From contig CANJEU010000001.1 of NCBI GenBank assembly GCA_947473445.1, positions 1 through 32,033 on the forward strand: a stretch of 32,033 nt of DNA, given 5' to 3'. Source of the stretch: Fidelibacterota bacterium (GTDB taxonomy: Bacteria > Pseudomonadota > Alphaproteobacteria > Rhodospirillales > Rhodospirillaceae). Of this stretch, positions 9,156 through 15,227 are shown one piece after another. Made by a program: the position numbers and the translations under genes. The first letter of the stretch is position 1, and each line of letters opens with the position of its first letter. The notes beneath the pieces are model-generated. The model was not told where the DNA came from. It was given only the letters and a program-made list of their open reading frames with translations, and searched no databases.

Positions 9156-10601
9156 GGACGGCGGCGCGAACACGCCGAAGGTCCAGCCGAAGGCCCAGTT
9201 GCTCGACGCCGTTTCGGTCGGTGCGAAGGCGCCGACATACTGCGCGCCGTCGAAGAAGCCGCTGGCCGTCGCCGGGTTCTGCGCGGTCATGCCCTGTTCG
9301 GACGGACCGGGGAAGTAGGATGAAACCAGCGAGCTGCCGCCGATGCGGTTGTTGGTGTTGCCGGCCGCAGTGAAGGCAGCCTCGACCTGGGCCGCGGTGA
9401 CGTTGGTGTCGACGGTGTAGGTGACCGGGCAGTCGAGGAGAACGGAGCGATAGACGTGGGGTGACTGCAGGGTCGAGGTGTCGTCGATGTCGAGACATTG
9501 CGGAGAGCCGGTGACAAGACCGTTCAGGTAGGTGCCGCCGACGCCTACGCGCTCGAGAATTGCGGCGGTGTGCGGCGCATTGGGCTGACCAATGAACGTG
9601 AAGTTCGAGAGAATCGGGTTGGTCAGCGGAGTCTTGAGGTTGTCCGTCGGCAGGTTGTCGAGCTCAAGGATATGATCGCCTTCGTCCACCGCCTGGACGA
9701 CAAGCGCGTATTGGAACTTGCCGTTCCAACCGGCCGACCAGTCGAGCGAGTCGTCCGAAGCGCCGGTGACAACGATGTGCTTAAGATTCACCGTGCCGCC
9801 GAACCACTCAATACCGTCGTCCGAGCTATTGTGGCTCTGGACATAGTCGATCACGGTGCCGGCGCCCACGCCCGCAAGCGTCAGGTTCTGCAATTCGTTG
9901 TTCGGGGTGATTTCGATCCCGCCGTGCTTGATCTGCACATAACGCAGGGTGCCCGAGCTATCATTGGCTTGATCGCCGCCGAAGAAGGCGGTCGTACCTT
10001 CGACCTGCGCTTCGCAGGTCACGACGCCGCCCGGACCGGGGCAGGAATTGATCGGGGCGCGGCCCAGCAGGACAACGCCGCCCCACTGACTGCGAGAGGT
10101 CGCCGTAGCCTGACCAAGGATATCCTGGCGACTGGTGAAGACGATGGGGAGTGTCGCCGTACCGTCGGCGATCAGCTTCGAGCCGCGGTTGACGACCATA
10201 AAGTCCGTGGTGCCGGCGCCGAAGATACGCACGCCTGGCTGAATGGTAAGGGTGATGCTCTGACCGCCGGCACGGTTGCCGGCTGCGCCGACGTCGGTCC
10301 CGACATCGACACGTCCCTTAAGCTGGTAGATCACCCCGGAGGTGAGAGTCAGGCTGCTCGTGAGCGTACCGGAGATGCCGCAGGTCGTGTTGTTGCCGAC
10401 GGTGGGTTCTACCGTCGTGCCCGCTGGGCATGTTCCGGTCTGACCGCCGCCGCCGCCGCCGCCGCCAGTGCCCCCGCCGGTGCCGCCGTTATCGACTTGG
10501 TTGGTTTCACCCGGCGAGGTGACTTCCGCGTCGCTGCAGGCAACAAGCATGGTGCCCATCAATAGGGCGAGCGTAAGTTTTTTCAGTTTTGATTGGAGCA
10601 T
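7884..10601 (-). CDS. Large exported lipoprotein with two tandem beta-rich domains (ElpS-like, probable T2SS substrate)
   Basis: A 905-residue lipoprotein. The start at 10601 is chosen because GAGGGG lies six bases upstream and a lipoprotein signal follows: MLQSKLKKLTLALLMG then lipobox LVAC with Cys22. The next residues Ser-Asp-Ala contain no Asp at +2, so outer-membrane sorting is expected. A poly-Gly linker (about 39-53) leads to two tandem copies of one domain, residues about 58-482 and 483-905. Shared blocks include TTDFMVVNRGSK, LGRAPINSCPG, EAQVEGTTAFFGG, SHNSSDDGIEWFGGTVNLKH and FTFIGQPNAPHTA. The regular short beta-strand pattern suggests a parallel beta-helix; no catalytic motif is recognised. 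It is the first gene of the unit that continues into the TonB receptor and gspCDEF, behind a PhoB-type array. By analogy with the C. crescentus ElpS locus, as I recall it, this is probably a T2SS-exported lipoprotein made under phosphate starvation. Confidence 0.82.
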   Translation of the reverse strand: MLQSKLKKLTLALLMGTMLVACSDAEVTSPGETNQVDNGGTGGGTGGGGGGGGQTGTCPAGTTVEPTVGNNTTCGISGTLTSSLTLTSGVIYQLKGRVDVGTDVGAAGNRAGGQSITLTIQPGVRIFGAGTTDFMVVNRGSKLIADGTATLPIVFTSRQDILGQATATSRSQWGGVVLLGRAPINSCPGPGGVVTCEAQVEGTTAFFGGDQANDSSGTLRYVQIKHGGIEITPNNELQNLTLAGVGAGTVIDYVQSHNSSDDGIEWFGGTVNLKHIVVTGASDDSLDWSAGWNGKFQYALVVQAVDEGDHILELDNLPTDNLKTPLTNPILSNFTFIGQPNAPHTAAILERVGVGGTYLNGLVTGSPQCLDIDDTSTLQSPHVYRSVLLDCPVTYTVDTNVTAAQVEAAFTAAGNTNNRIGGSSLVSSYFPGPSEQGMTAQNPATASGFFDGAQYVGAFAPTETASSNWAFGWTFGVFAPPSCPTGTTNIGSLNGQNRCEIRGVYKDDLRLTAGNVYQLGGRVDIGVDVGGDGAKVGGDPANLTIDAGVTIFGSGTTDFMVVNRGSKIFANGTRTNPVIITALQDVNNTAAASARGLWGGLVILGRAPINSCPGTGGLANCEAQVEGTTAFFGGALANDSSGRINYLQIKHGGVEITPANELQNLTLAGVGSATEIDYIQSHNSSDDGIEWFGGTVNLKHVVITGASDDSLDWASGYRGNIQYALVVQATDEGDHIVEADNLPTDNTKVPLTAPNVANFTFIGQPNAPHTANILQRVGVGGRMINGIATGSPQCFDIDDNSTLQSGLRYDSVIFNCPIAFTVDTNVTAPQVETIFNAGTNNASQLTTTLTNTFVNGPTENGRTALNPATVNAFFTATTYIGAVRDANATWWQGWTCGLGSPTPAC
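9156..10430 (-). repeat. First copy of tandem domain in the lipoprotein gene
   Basis: N-terminal copy, about 425 codons, starting at the Cys of TCPAGTT. Both copies have the same order of blocks and near-identical length, so the unit was duplicated whole. Paired Cys residues (around SCPG and CEAQVEG, and PQCLDID with LLDCPV) recur at matching places in both copies and may form disulphides. Confidence 0.85.
10444..10487 (-). repeat. Triplet-repeat tract encoding poly-Gly linker
   Basis: A run of CCG/GCC triplets, with a short interruption, encodes the Gly-rich linker between lipid anchor and first domain of the lipoprotein. It probably acts as a flexible tether. Such tracts can change length by slippage without breaking the frame. 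Confidence 0.6.
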
Positions 10602-10677
10602 GATCCCCTCACGTTGATGACTGGCGGTCCGATTGCGTCGTGGCGTTGCAACCTGCGCAGGCGGGCTTGAGGGGGGG

Positions 10678-10683
10678 TATATC
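10678..10683 (-). promoter_or_regulatory. Candidate -10 element for the lipoprotein/T2SS unit
   Basis: GATATA on the minus strand lies nine bases after the degenerate fourth repeat of the PhoB-type array and about 77 bases before the lipoprotein ATG. Spacing fits a PhoB-activated promoter where the box replaces the -35. No transcription start is known, so this is a prediction. Confidence 0.4.
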
Positions 10684-10692
10684 GGCTGCACG

Positions 10693-10732
10693 GCGACTCA
10701 TCGGTGTCAGTCTCGTGACGAATAAATGACAA
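10693..10732 (-). promoter_or_regulatory. PhoB-box array upstream of the lipoprotein/T2SS unit
   Basis: Read on the minus strand there are heptamers TTGTCAT (10732-10726), TCGTCAC (10721-10715) and CTGACAC (10710-10704), each separated by exactly four bases. A degenerate fourth, GAGTCGC (10699-10693), continues the 11-base period. The classical Pho box is direct repeats of CTGTCAT/C at 11-base spacing, one per DNA turn, so the match is good. It points toward the lipoprotein, TonB-receptor and gsp genes and suggests induction at low phosphate. Confidence 0.75.
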
Positions 10733-10926
10733 TCACCGGCGGTCGAGTCAGAAGGGGCGCGCAATGTCTCACGCGCGGCGCGGTGAATGTAATGTGGGAG
10801 GCCGGACCCGAGGTATGTGACACGCAGGAGCCGCGCGGGGCGGATGTGGCGCGTCGCACCGGTCACGCACTTGCCATTTAAAAATGGGCTCAAGTACGAT
10901 TTTCCCGCGCGCAAAATCGGCGCCAA
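10733..10926. other. Central part of the divergent intergenic region
   Basis: The gap between the lipoprotein and TPR genes (10602-11025) is 424 bases. Outside the two PhoB-type arrays, this central 194-base stretch shows no convincing gene, RNA or repeat. The open frames across it have no supporting start signal and run through the PhoB array. Confidence 0.6.
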
Positions 10927-10955
10927 ATGTCATGAAAATTTCACATCCACGTCAT
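10927..10955 (+). promoter_or_regulatory. PhoB-box array upstream of the TPR gene
   Basis: On the plus strand ATGTCAT (10927-10933), ATTTCAC (10938-10944) and ACGTCAT (10949-10955) occur at exact 11-base period, with four-base spacers GAAA and ATCC. It ends 70 bases before the TPR gene start and points to it. With the array on the other strand it makes a divergent, probably co-induced promoter pair. TTTAAT (10961-10966) or CATACG (10973-10978) could be the -10. Confidence 0.68.
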
Positions 10956-11025
10956 CATATTTTAATTGTGCGCATACGGGCATGGCCTCACACTCCCCCC
11001 CACGTCATGAAATGTGGAGGGTTAA

Positions 11026-11391
11026 ATGAAGACTGTTTCCGTACTGTGTGTCGGTGCCGCGATGATGTTCGGCGCGATGGGATCGGCCCAGGCTGATGCG
11101 ACGAGCCAATCCGAAGGCCTCGCCTTTGAAGCGATCGCGCAAGGCAATTGGACCGCGGCGGAAGCCGAACTTCGTGCCGGTCTGGCACAAACCCCGGCGG
11201 ATCCGATGAAGCTTCTGAACCTCGCTTACGTCCTGCAGAAATCCGGACGCGGCGATGAGGCTGCCGGTATTTATGGTCAGGTTCTCACCCTCGACCGCGA
11301 TCCGCTGGTCGCCATAGGCTCCGAATCCAATACCCGTCCGATGCGCGCGAAGCTTCTGGCCAAGAAAGGCATGGCTTCGCTGGACAAATAA
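11026..11391 (+). CDS. Small secreted TPR-type protein
   Basis: A 121-residue exported protein. The signal peptide (about 1-24, ending GSAQA) is followed by two helical repeats of TPR type: about 30-58 (AFEAIAQGNWTAAEAELRAGLAQTP) and 60-92 (PMKLLNLAYVLQKSGRGDEAAGIYGQVL). A conserved-looking basic tail follows, with SNTRPMRAKLLAKKGMASL. A strong ribosome-binding site GGAGGG lies six bases upstream of the ATG, within a weak CCAC...GTGG inverted repeat. The gene is single, bounded by a PhoB-type array upstream and a strong terminator downstream. TPRs bind proteins, so a periplasmic partner for the nearby secretion locus is possible. No specific function is recognised. Confidence 0.82.
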   Translation: MKTVSVLCVGAAMMFGAMGSAQADATSQSEGLAFEAIAQGNWTAAEAELRAGLAQTPADPMKLLNLAYVLQKSGRGDEAAGIYGQVLTLDRDPLVAIGSESNTRPMRAKLLAKKGMASLDK

Positions 11392-11415
11392 CGTCCTCGG
11401 GCACTGCTGAAAATC

Positions 11416-11449
11416 AAACGGCGCCGATGACTCGGCGCCGTTTTTTTTT
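11416..11449 (+). terminator. Intrinsic terminator after TPR gene
   Basis: A perfect 12-bp stem, AAACGGCGCCGA paired with TCGGCGCCGTTT, has a TGAC loop and ends in a run of nine T. It lies 25 bases after the TPR stop codon and is a textbook rho-independent terminator for plus-strand transcription. Confidence 0.93.
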
Positions 11450-11477
11450 ATGTGAAATAGAGCCGGAAGCCCTTGCT

Positions 11478-11957
11478 TTATGGGCCGTCCGCCACGCGGG
11501 GCAGGCCCCTGAGCGAGACGCGGCCATAGGCGCTCGGCGCCGCCGCGTTTTGGGCCGCGGGGCGCTCGCCAGGCGCAGCCAGCACCGCCAGTGCCGCGCC
11601 GATATTTTCCTGATGGCGCAAGAGGATGGGGCGCAGGCGCGCATCCATCAATTCGCGCATTTCGCCGCTCGGCGAGGCTTCGATGAGGCCTTCAACCGTC
11701 ATCGCGGCAAAATGGCTGAGATCTTCAAGAGCGTCGCGACGCGCATCGGTCGACGGCGCATTGCTGGCGGCCATGAAGCGGGCACGCAGTAGCATATCGA
11801 TCTGATCGGCCAGCGCGGGAGCGACGACGGGCGCAGGCGTGCTGCGCGCGGTCACGGACGCGGCAGAGTCTCCGCGGGCCCAGCCCTCTGTTGCCGGCAG
11901 GCAGAGCAGAAGGGTCGCAACGATGCAGCGGAACGTAGGAAAAGCGTGGGTGTACAT
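11478..11957 (-). CDS. Small exported protein of unknown function
   Basis: A 159-residue protein with a Sec-type signal peptide (about 1-28; hydrophobic core CIVATLLLCLPA, probable cut after GWA). The mature part is Ala/Arg rich and mainly helical. A central block (about 52-125, from DQIDMLLRARFMAAS to LRPILLRHQENIGAALAVLA) has heptad-like spacing that could form a helical hairpin. AAGG lies about five bases upstream of the ATG. The gene is convergent with the TPR gene and not obviously in an operon. I do not recognise the family. The codon pattern matches its neighbours, so it is probably a real gene. Confidence 0.6.
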   Translation of the reverse strand: MYTHAFPTFRCIVATLLLCLPATEGWARGDSAASVTARSTPAPVVAPALADQIDMLLRARFMAASNAPSTDARRDALEDLSHFAAMTVEGLIEASPSGEMRELMDARLRPILLRHQENIGAALAVLAAPGERPAAQNAAAPSAYGRVSLRGLPRVADGP

Positions 11958-12008
11958 GAGGGCCTTTTTTCCTCAATGCGCCTCACTCTACAAGCCCCGC
12001 ACCCCTAT

Positions 12009-12037
12009 TCTTCACCGAACTGTCACGAAACGGTTAT
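12009..12037 (+). promoter_or_regulatory. Possible PhoB-box-like repeats
   Basis: TCTTCAC, CTGTCAC and CGGTTAT lie at 11-base period with spacers CGAA and GAAA. The middle copy is a perfect Pho half-site and the outer two are degenerate. It points to the HNH gene at 12213 but sits about 175 bases away from it, in the gap behind the small exported-protein gene. It is weaker than the arrays at 10.7 and 10.9 kb. Confidence 0.3.
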
Positions 12038-12212
12038 GAAGATCGCGACCGGCTCCGCCCGGCGGCTCGGTCGGAAAAGCTTCTGGATTCATTGGTTTAT
12101 AGAAAGACCTCAACGCGGCGCTGAGAATAAGAAGCAGCCCCATTCATGGAGGATATAACTTTCATCTAATGATCATAATAGTGTCGCGGACCTGACGATA
12201 ACGGCGGCGACA

Positions 12213-13238
12213 ATGCGCGCCATGAAGGGCTGGATCGCCATCGTCGCGTTGGAAGAGTCTGTTGGGGCGAGCTATCGCCCAACATCAGGCTACAGCTTTG
12301 GCGACCATACGCCCCATCACCGCCACGTCGCAGTGAACGACCTTTTCTTTATCCGCAGCCAGACGCAGCTGCTGGCGATTGCCCGCGTGCAACGTATTGA
12401 GGCCGGCGCGGCGGAAAAACCGGTGCAGCGATGCCCAACCTGCGGCACCGGACAATTGGGCTTTCGTTCGACCCGCACCAACAGCTACCGCTGTCTCTAC
12501 GGACACGAATTCTCGCAGCCCGCGGCCAGCGTCCGCAGCGGAACGGAATATAAGGCGTACTTTGGTCTCGACTACGTAGAGGTCTCGGCGCGCATCGAAG
12601 CGACCGAACTGCGTCCGTTCGAATTGACGAATAGTCGTCAACTGTCGCTGCGGCCGTGCGAAATCGACGGGCTTATTCGATATATCGTCCGCCGCGACCG
12701 CAACGCCGAAGCGGTGTTGAAGGGGTGGCTGGCCGAACGGTCGCTGCGGTTGACCGACGACGACGCCGACATCGCCGAGCCAGGGGATGTGCTGGACGAG
12801 CGCGAGCATCGCCATCTTGGAATCAAGATGCGTCGCGGCCGGAAAACCTTCCGCGATGAATTGGTTCGCCGCTATGGCGCGCGCTGCATGATCTCAGGCT
12901 GTACTGTTGCCGCGCTGATTGAAGCCGCGTGCATCCAGCCCGAAGCCGTACCGAAATTCAACAATCCGACGAATGGGCTGCTCTTGCGCAGCGACCTGCA
13001 CACCTTATTCGATCTCAATCTGCTTGGAATTGATCCGGCGCGGCTGACCATCGCGATTCATCCCGATCTTATGGACGGTGATTATAAATCGTTCGATGGA
13101 GTCGCACTGCAGGTGACGAACGGCCGCGGCCCCAACCGGCGCGCCCTGGCCGCGCGTTGGGACTATTATCAGGCCGGTCTGTCAAAGGCCGTTACCCCGA
13201 TCCCCCATCGGGATGGTGCGGCCGCAACCGCCCCTTAG
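12213..13238 (+). CDS. Putative PUA/EVE-like plus HNH nuclease-domain protein with altered HNH histidine
   Basis: A 341-residue cytoplasmic protein. Residues 1-65 (GWIAIVALEES to VNDLFFIRSQTQLLAIARVQRI) have the strand pattern of PUA/EVE-type modified-base readers; this is a weak, by-eye match. A zinc-ribbon-like knuckle follows (C74, C77, C94, H98). The C-terminal part (about 205-280) is an HNH domain of the type CxxxxC...AAHI...NG.LL..DLHxLFD: here C225, C230, N254 and H263 are kept. The usual His of AAHI is Cys240 (codon TGC), which would probably impair catalysis or change the metal site. EVE-HNH proteins are known as restriction enzymes for modified DNA, so a defence role is plausible. 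The gene stands alone with an AT-richer upstream region and no clear ribosome-binding site; codon 4 (12222) is another possible start. Confidence 0.72.
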   Translation: MRAMKGWIAIVALEESVGASYRPTSGYSFGDHTPHHRHVAVNDLFFIRSQTQLLAIARVQRIEAGAAEKPVQRCPTCGTGQLGFRSTRTNSYRCLYGHEFSQPAASVRSGTEYKAYFGLDYVEVSARIEATELRPFELTNSRQLSLRPCEIDGLIRYIVRRDRNAEAVLKGWLAERSLRLTDDDADIAEPGDVLDEREHRHLGIKMRRGRKTFRDELVRRYGARCMISGCTVAALIEAACIQPEAVPKFNNPTNGLLLRSDLHTLFDLNLLGIDPARLTIAIHPDLMDGDYKSFDGVALQVTNGRGPNRRALAARWDYYQAGLSKAVTPIPHRDGAAATAP

Positions 13239-15055
13239 ATTTCGACGCTGATCACGCGTTCGGGTGAGTCTTTAGCGGCCTTCTTGCCGCTCGCGATCAG
13301 CGAACTCAGCATGTCAAGGTTTGGCAGGCTCCTGTCCGCGGGCTTGTGAATCACCGCACCGCTTGTGGTGAGGAGCGGAAAACGCTCCGCGCGCCCTGCG
13401 CGCGATATACCGCTGATATAACCGTTTCGGCGGTCCTCGGGTGAGTAAAGACTTTCCACGTCAGTCTTGAATTTATCTACAGCTTGGCGAACCTCCAACA
13501 TAACAACGGCTTGCGGAATATTTCGGAAGCCGATGAAGAAGTCGTCACCGCCGACATGACCGACGAATCGCCCTTCCCTGCCGAAGAACGCGCGCAGGAT
13601 ATCGGCGAACATCAAAATCGCGCGGTCGCCGGTTCGAAAGCCATAAGTATCATTGAACGGTTTAAAAAAGTCGAAGTCGAGATAGGCAAAGTGATACGCA
13701 TCGTCCTGCGACACTGCAGCGGCGGCGAGATATTCCTGGATGAGGATGTTGCCCGGCAGCTTGCTGAGAGGGTTCTGATCGCGGGCAATCTGGATGCTTT
13801 TTTTATTCAGAATCCTGAGCAGCGAACGGGCGTGCAAGAAACCGCCATACTGGCTTTCCTTGACGATGAGCACACCATCTGACTCCGGAACGGAGTTGAA
13901 TATCTCGAGTATCTTCTCTGTCGAAGCATTGATATTGGCGACCGAGCAAGGTTTGACGAAGGTCGCAAGTGAAGACGCCATGCGGCGGCGATTGCGCAAC
14001 AGATCGCGCCCGTACATGGAATAGACGATCGCCTTAAGGTCGCGCTCGTGGATGCGACCGACCGGAAAGCCGATGTCGTCGACCACCGGAAAGAAGATCC
14101 GCTCGCGGTCCGTCATGAACCGGTCGAACACTTCCTGAATGCTTTGATTTATTTGGATCGGCTCGACCGCATCAAGCTGCGCCATGATCAGCGTAAAGTC
14201 AGTGTCGACGCGCCGGCGATCCTGAATGCGCATATTGCCGATGCGATCGTAGCTCAGCTGAAGTTCACCCAGAGCAAGTGTCGGCCGCGCCACAGCGTAG
14301 CCTTGCACCAAGTCGCACCCCAGTTCGCGGCAGACATAATATTCCTGCGCCGTTTCGACGCCCTCGGCCACGACGAGACTGCCCAGCAGATGCGCCATGC
14401 GCACGATGTGCTGAAGGAAGACGCTTTTCTTGGGGTCCGAACCTATGGACGAGATGATGAAGCGGTCGAGTTTTACGATGGAGGGTTCGACATGATAGAA
14501 AAGCTGAAGATTCGCGTGGCCCGCCCCGAAGTCGTCGAGCGTCAGGTTTCCAAATCGCGTTCTCAGTTCGAGAAGCGCGGCCAGCGCATCGGGCGAATCG
14601 CTAAAGTCGTAACGCTCTGAGATTTCTAGGGCGATGTTGGCGTTACTGAGACCATAGCGGTCACGTAAGGCGCCAAGCATCGGCCCCATCTGACCGACCG
14701 CAACATTACGGCCATCCAAATTCACAAAAAGTTTGAGTTTAGCGTGGTCGGGAATGCGCACGAATTTATCGAACGCCTGCGTCAGGATGAACTCCTCGAC
14801 GGCGGCGAGGTGTCCGTCCTCAAAGCACCTGTCGAAGAAGTCCGTTGGCGACTCGAAGCCCAACGCCTGGACGTTGCGGGTCAGGGCCTCAAAGCCGAAG
14901 ACGCGGCCGGTATGGATATCGACGATGGGCTGGAAGGCGACATCCAGCAAGCCCCACCGTACCGCCGCGGCTAAGTCGGAATGGCCTGTCCCATTACCGG
15001 GGCGGAACGGAACAACTGCGGATTTTTTCATGTGACGCCCGGCTGAATTCTTCAT
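13235..15055 (-). CDS. EAL-CBS-GGDEF cyclic-di-GMP protein
   Basis: A 606-residue soluble regulator. The N-terminal EAL phosphodiesterase domain (about 25-270) keeps all catalytic or metal residues I could check: E56 of EAL, N112, E144, D174-D175 of DDFGAG, K195, E231 of EGVE and Q251. A CBS pair follows (about 295-415) and would bind an adenyl ligand. The C-terminal GGDEF domain (about 430-590) reads GGDDF at 502-506, after FDFFKPFNDTYG. It lacks an obvious RxxD inhibitory site and may be active or act as a GTP sensor. There are no membrane segments. The start could be 15055 or codon 9 at 15031, as neither has a strong ribosome-binding site. It is divergent from the phoD-like gene and overlaps the HNH gene end by four bases (convergent). 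Confidence 0.92.
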   Translation of the reverse strand: MKNSAGRHMKKSAVVPFRPGNGTGHSDLAAAVRWGLLDVAFQPIVDIHTGRVFGFEALTRNVQALGFESPTDFFDRCFEDGHLAAVEEFILTQAFDKFVRIPDHAKLKLFVNLDGRNVAVGQMGPMLGALRDRYGLSNANIALEISERYDFSDSPDALAALLELRTRFGNLTLDDFGAGHANLQLFYHVEPSIVKLDRFIISSIGSDPKKSVFLQHIVRMAHLLGSLVVAEGVETAQEYYVCRELGCDLVQGYAVARPTLALGELQLSYDRIGNMRIQDRRRVDTDFTLIMAQLDAVEPIQINQSIQEVFDRFMTDRERIFFPVVDDIGFPVGRIHERDLKAIVYSMYGRDLLRNRRRMASSLATFVKPCSVANINASTEKILEIFNSVPESDGVLIVKESQYGGFLHARSLLRILNKKSIQIARDQNPLSKLPGNILIQEYLAAAAVSQDDAYHFAYLDFDFFKPFNDTYGFRTGDRAILMFADILRAFFGREGRFVGHVGGDDFFIGFRNIPQAVVMLEVRQAVDKFKTDVESLYSPEDRRNGYISGISRAGRAERFPLLTTSGAVIHKPADRSLPNLDMLSSLIASGKKAAKDSPERVISVEI

Positions 15056-15227
15056 CCTAGCCTGACGATAGCGACCCGAACTCCGGATGCAACTATCAGA
15101 CGTTCATATTTAGTTAATTTCAAGAAAGAGTCGCGGAGATTGGCCCCCGCTTCGTCTTGGAAGTGTCATGCGGGGGACGGCAGCGGCGTCTTATCATCCG
15201 GTGGGCTACACAAACGATGAGCACGCG

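Noticed and set aside
9498..10565. Plus-strand open frame of 355 codons
   Set aside because: Antisense to the lipoprotein gene; it mirrors the tandem domain repeats and has no motif of its own.
10602..10691. N-terminal extension of the lipoprotein frame by 30 codons
   Set aside because: The extension would precede a clean lipoprotein signal peptide, and GAGGGG lies correctly placed before the internal ATG at 10601.
10609..10926. Possible 105-codon minus-strand gene upstream of the lipoprotein
   Set aside because: It covers the PhoB-type array and the promoter region, and has no ribosome-binding site, signal peptide or recognisable domain.
12144..12167. Tiny frame beginning ATGGAGGATATA in the gap before the HNH gene
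   Set aside because: Only seven codons and no supporting context; not distinguishable from chance.
15056..15227. PhoB box directly upstream of phoD
   Set aside because: Only isolated half-sites (such as TGTCAT near 15164) were found, with no partner at 11-base spacing.
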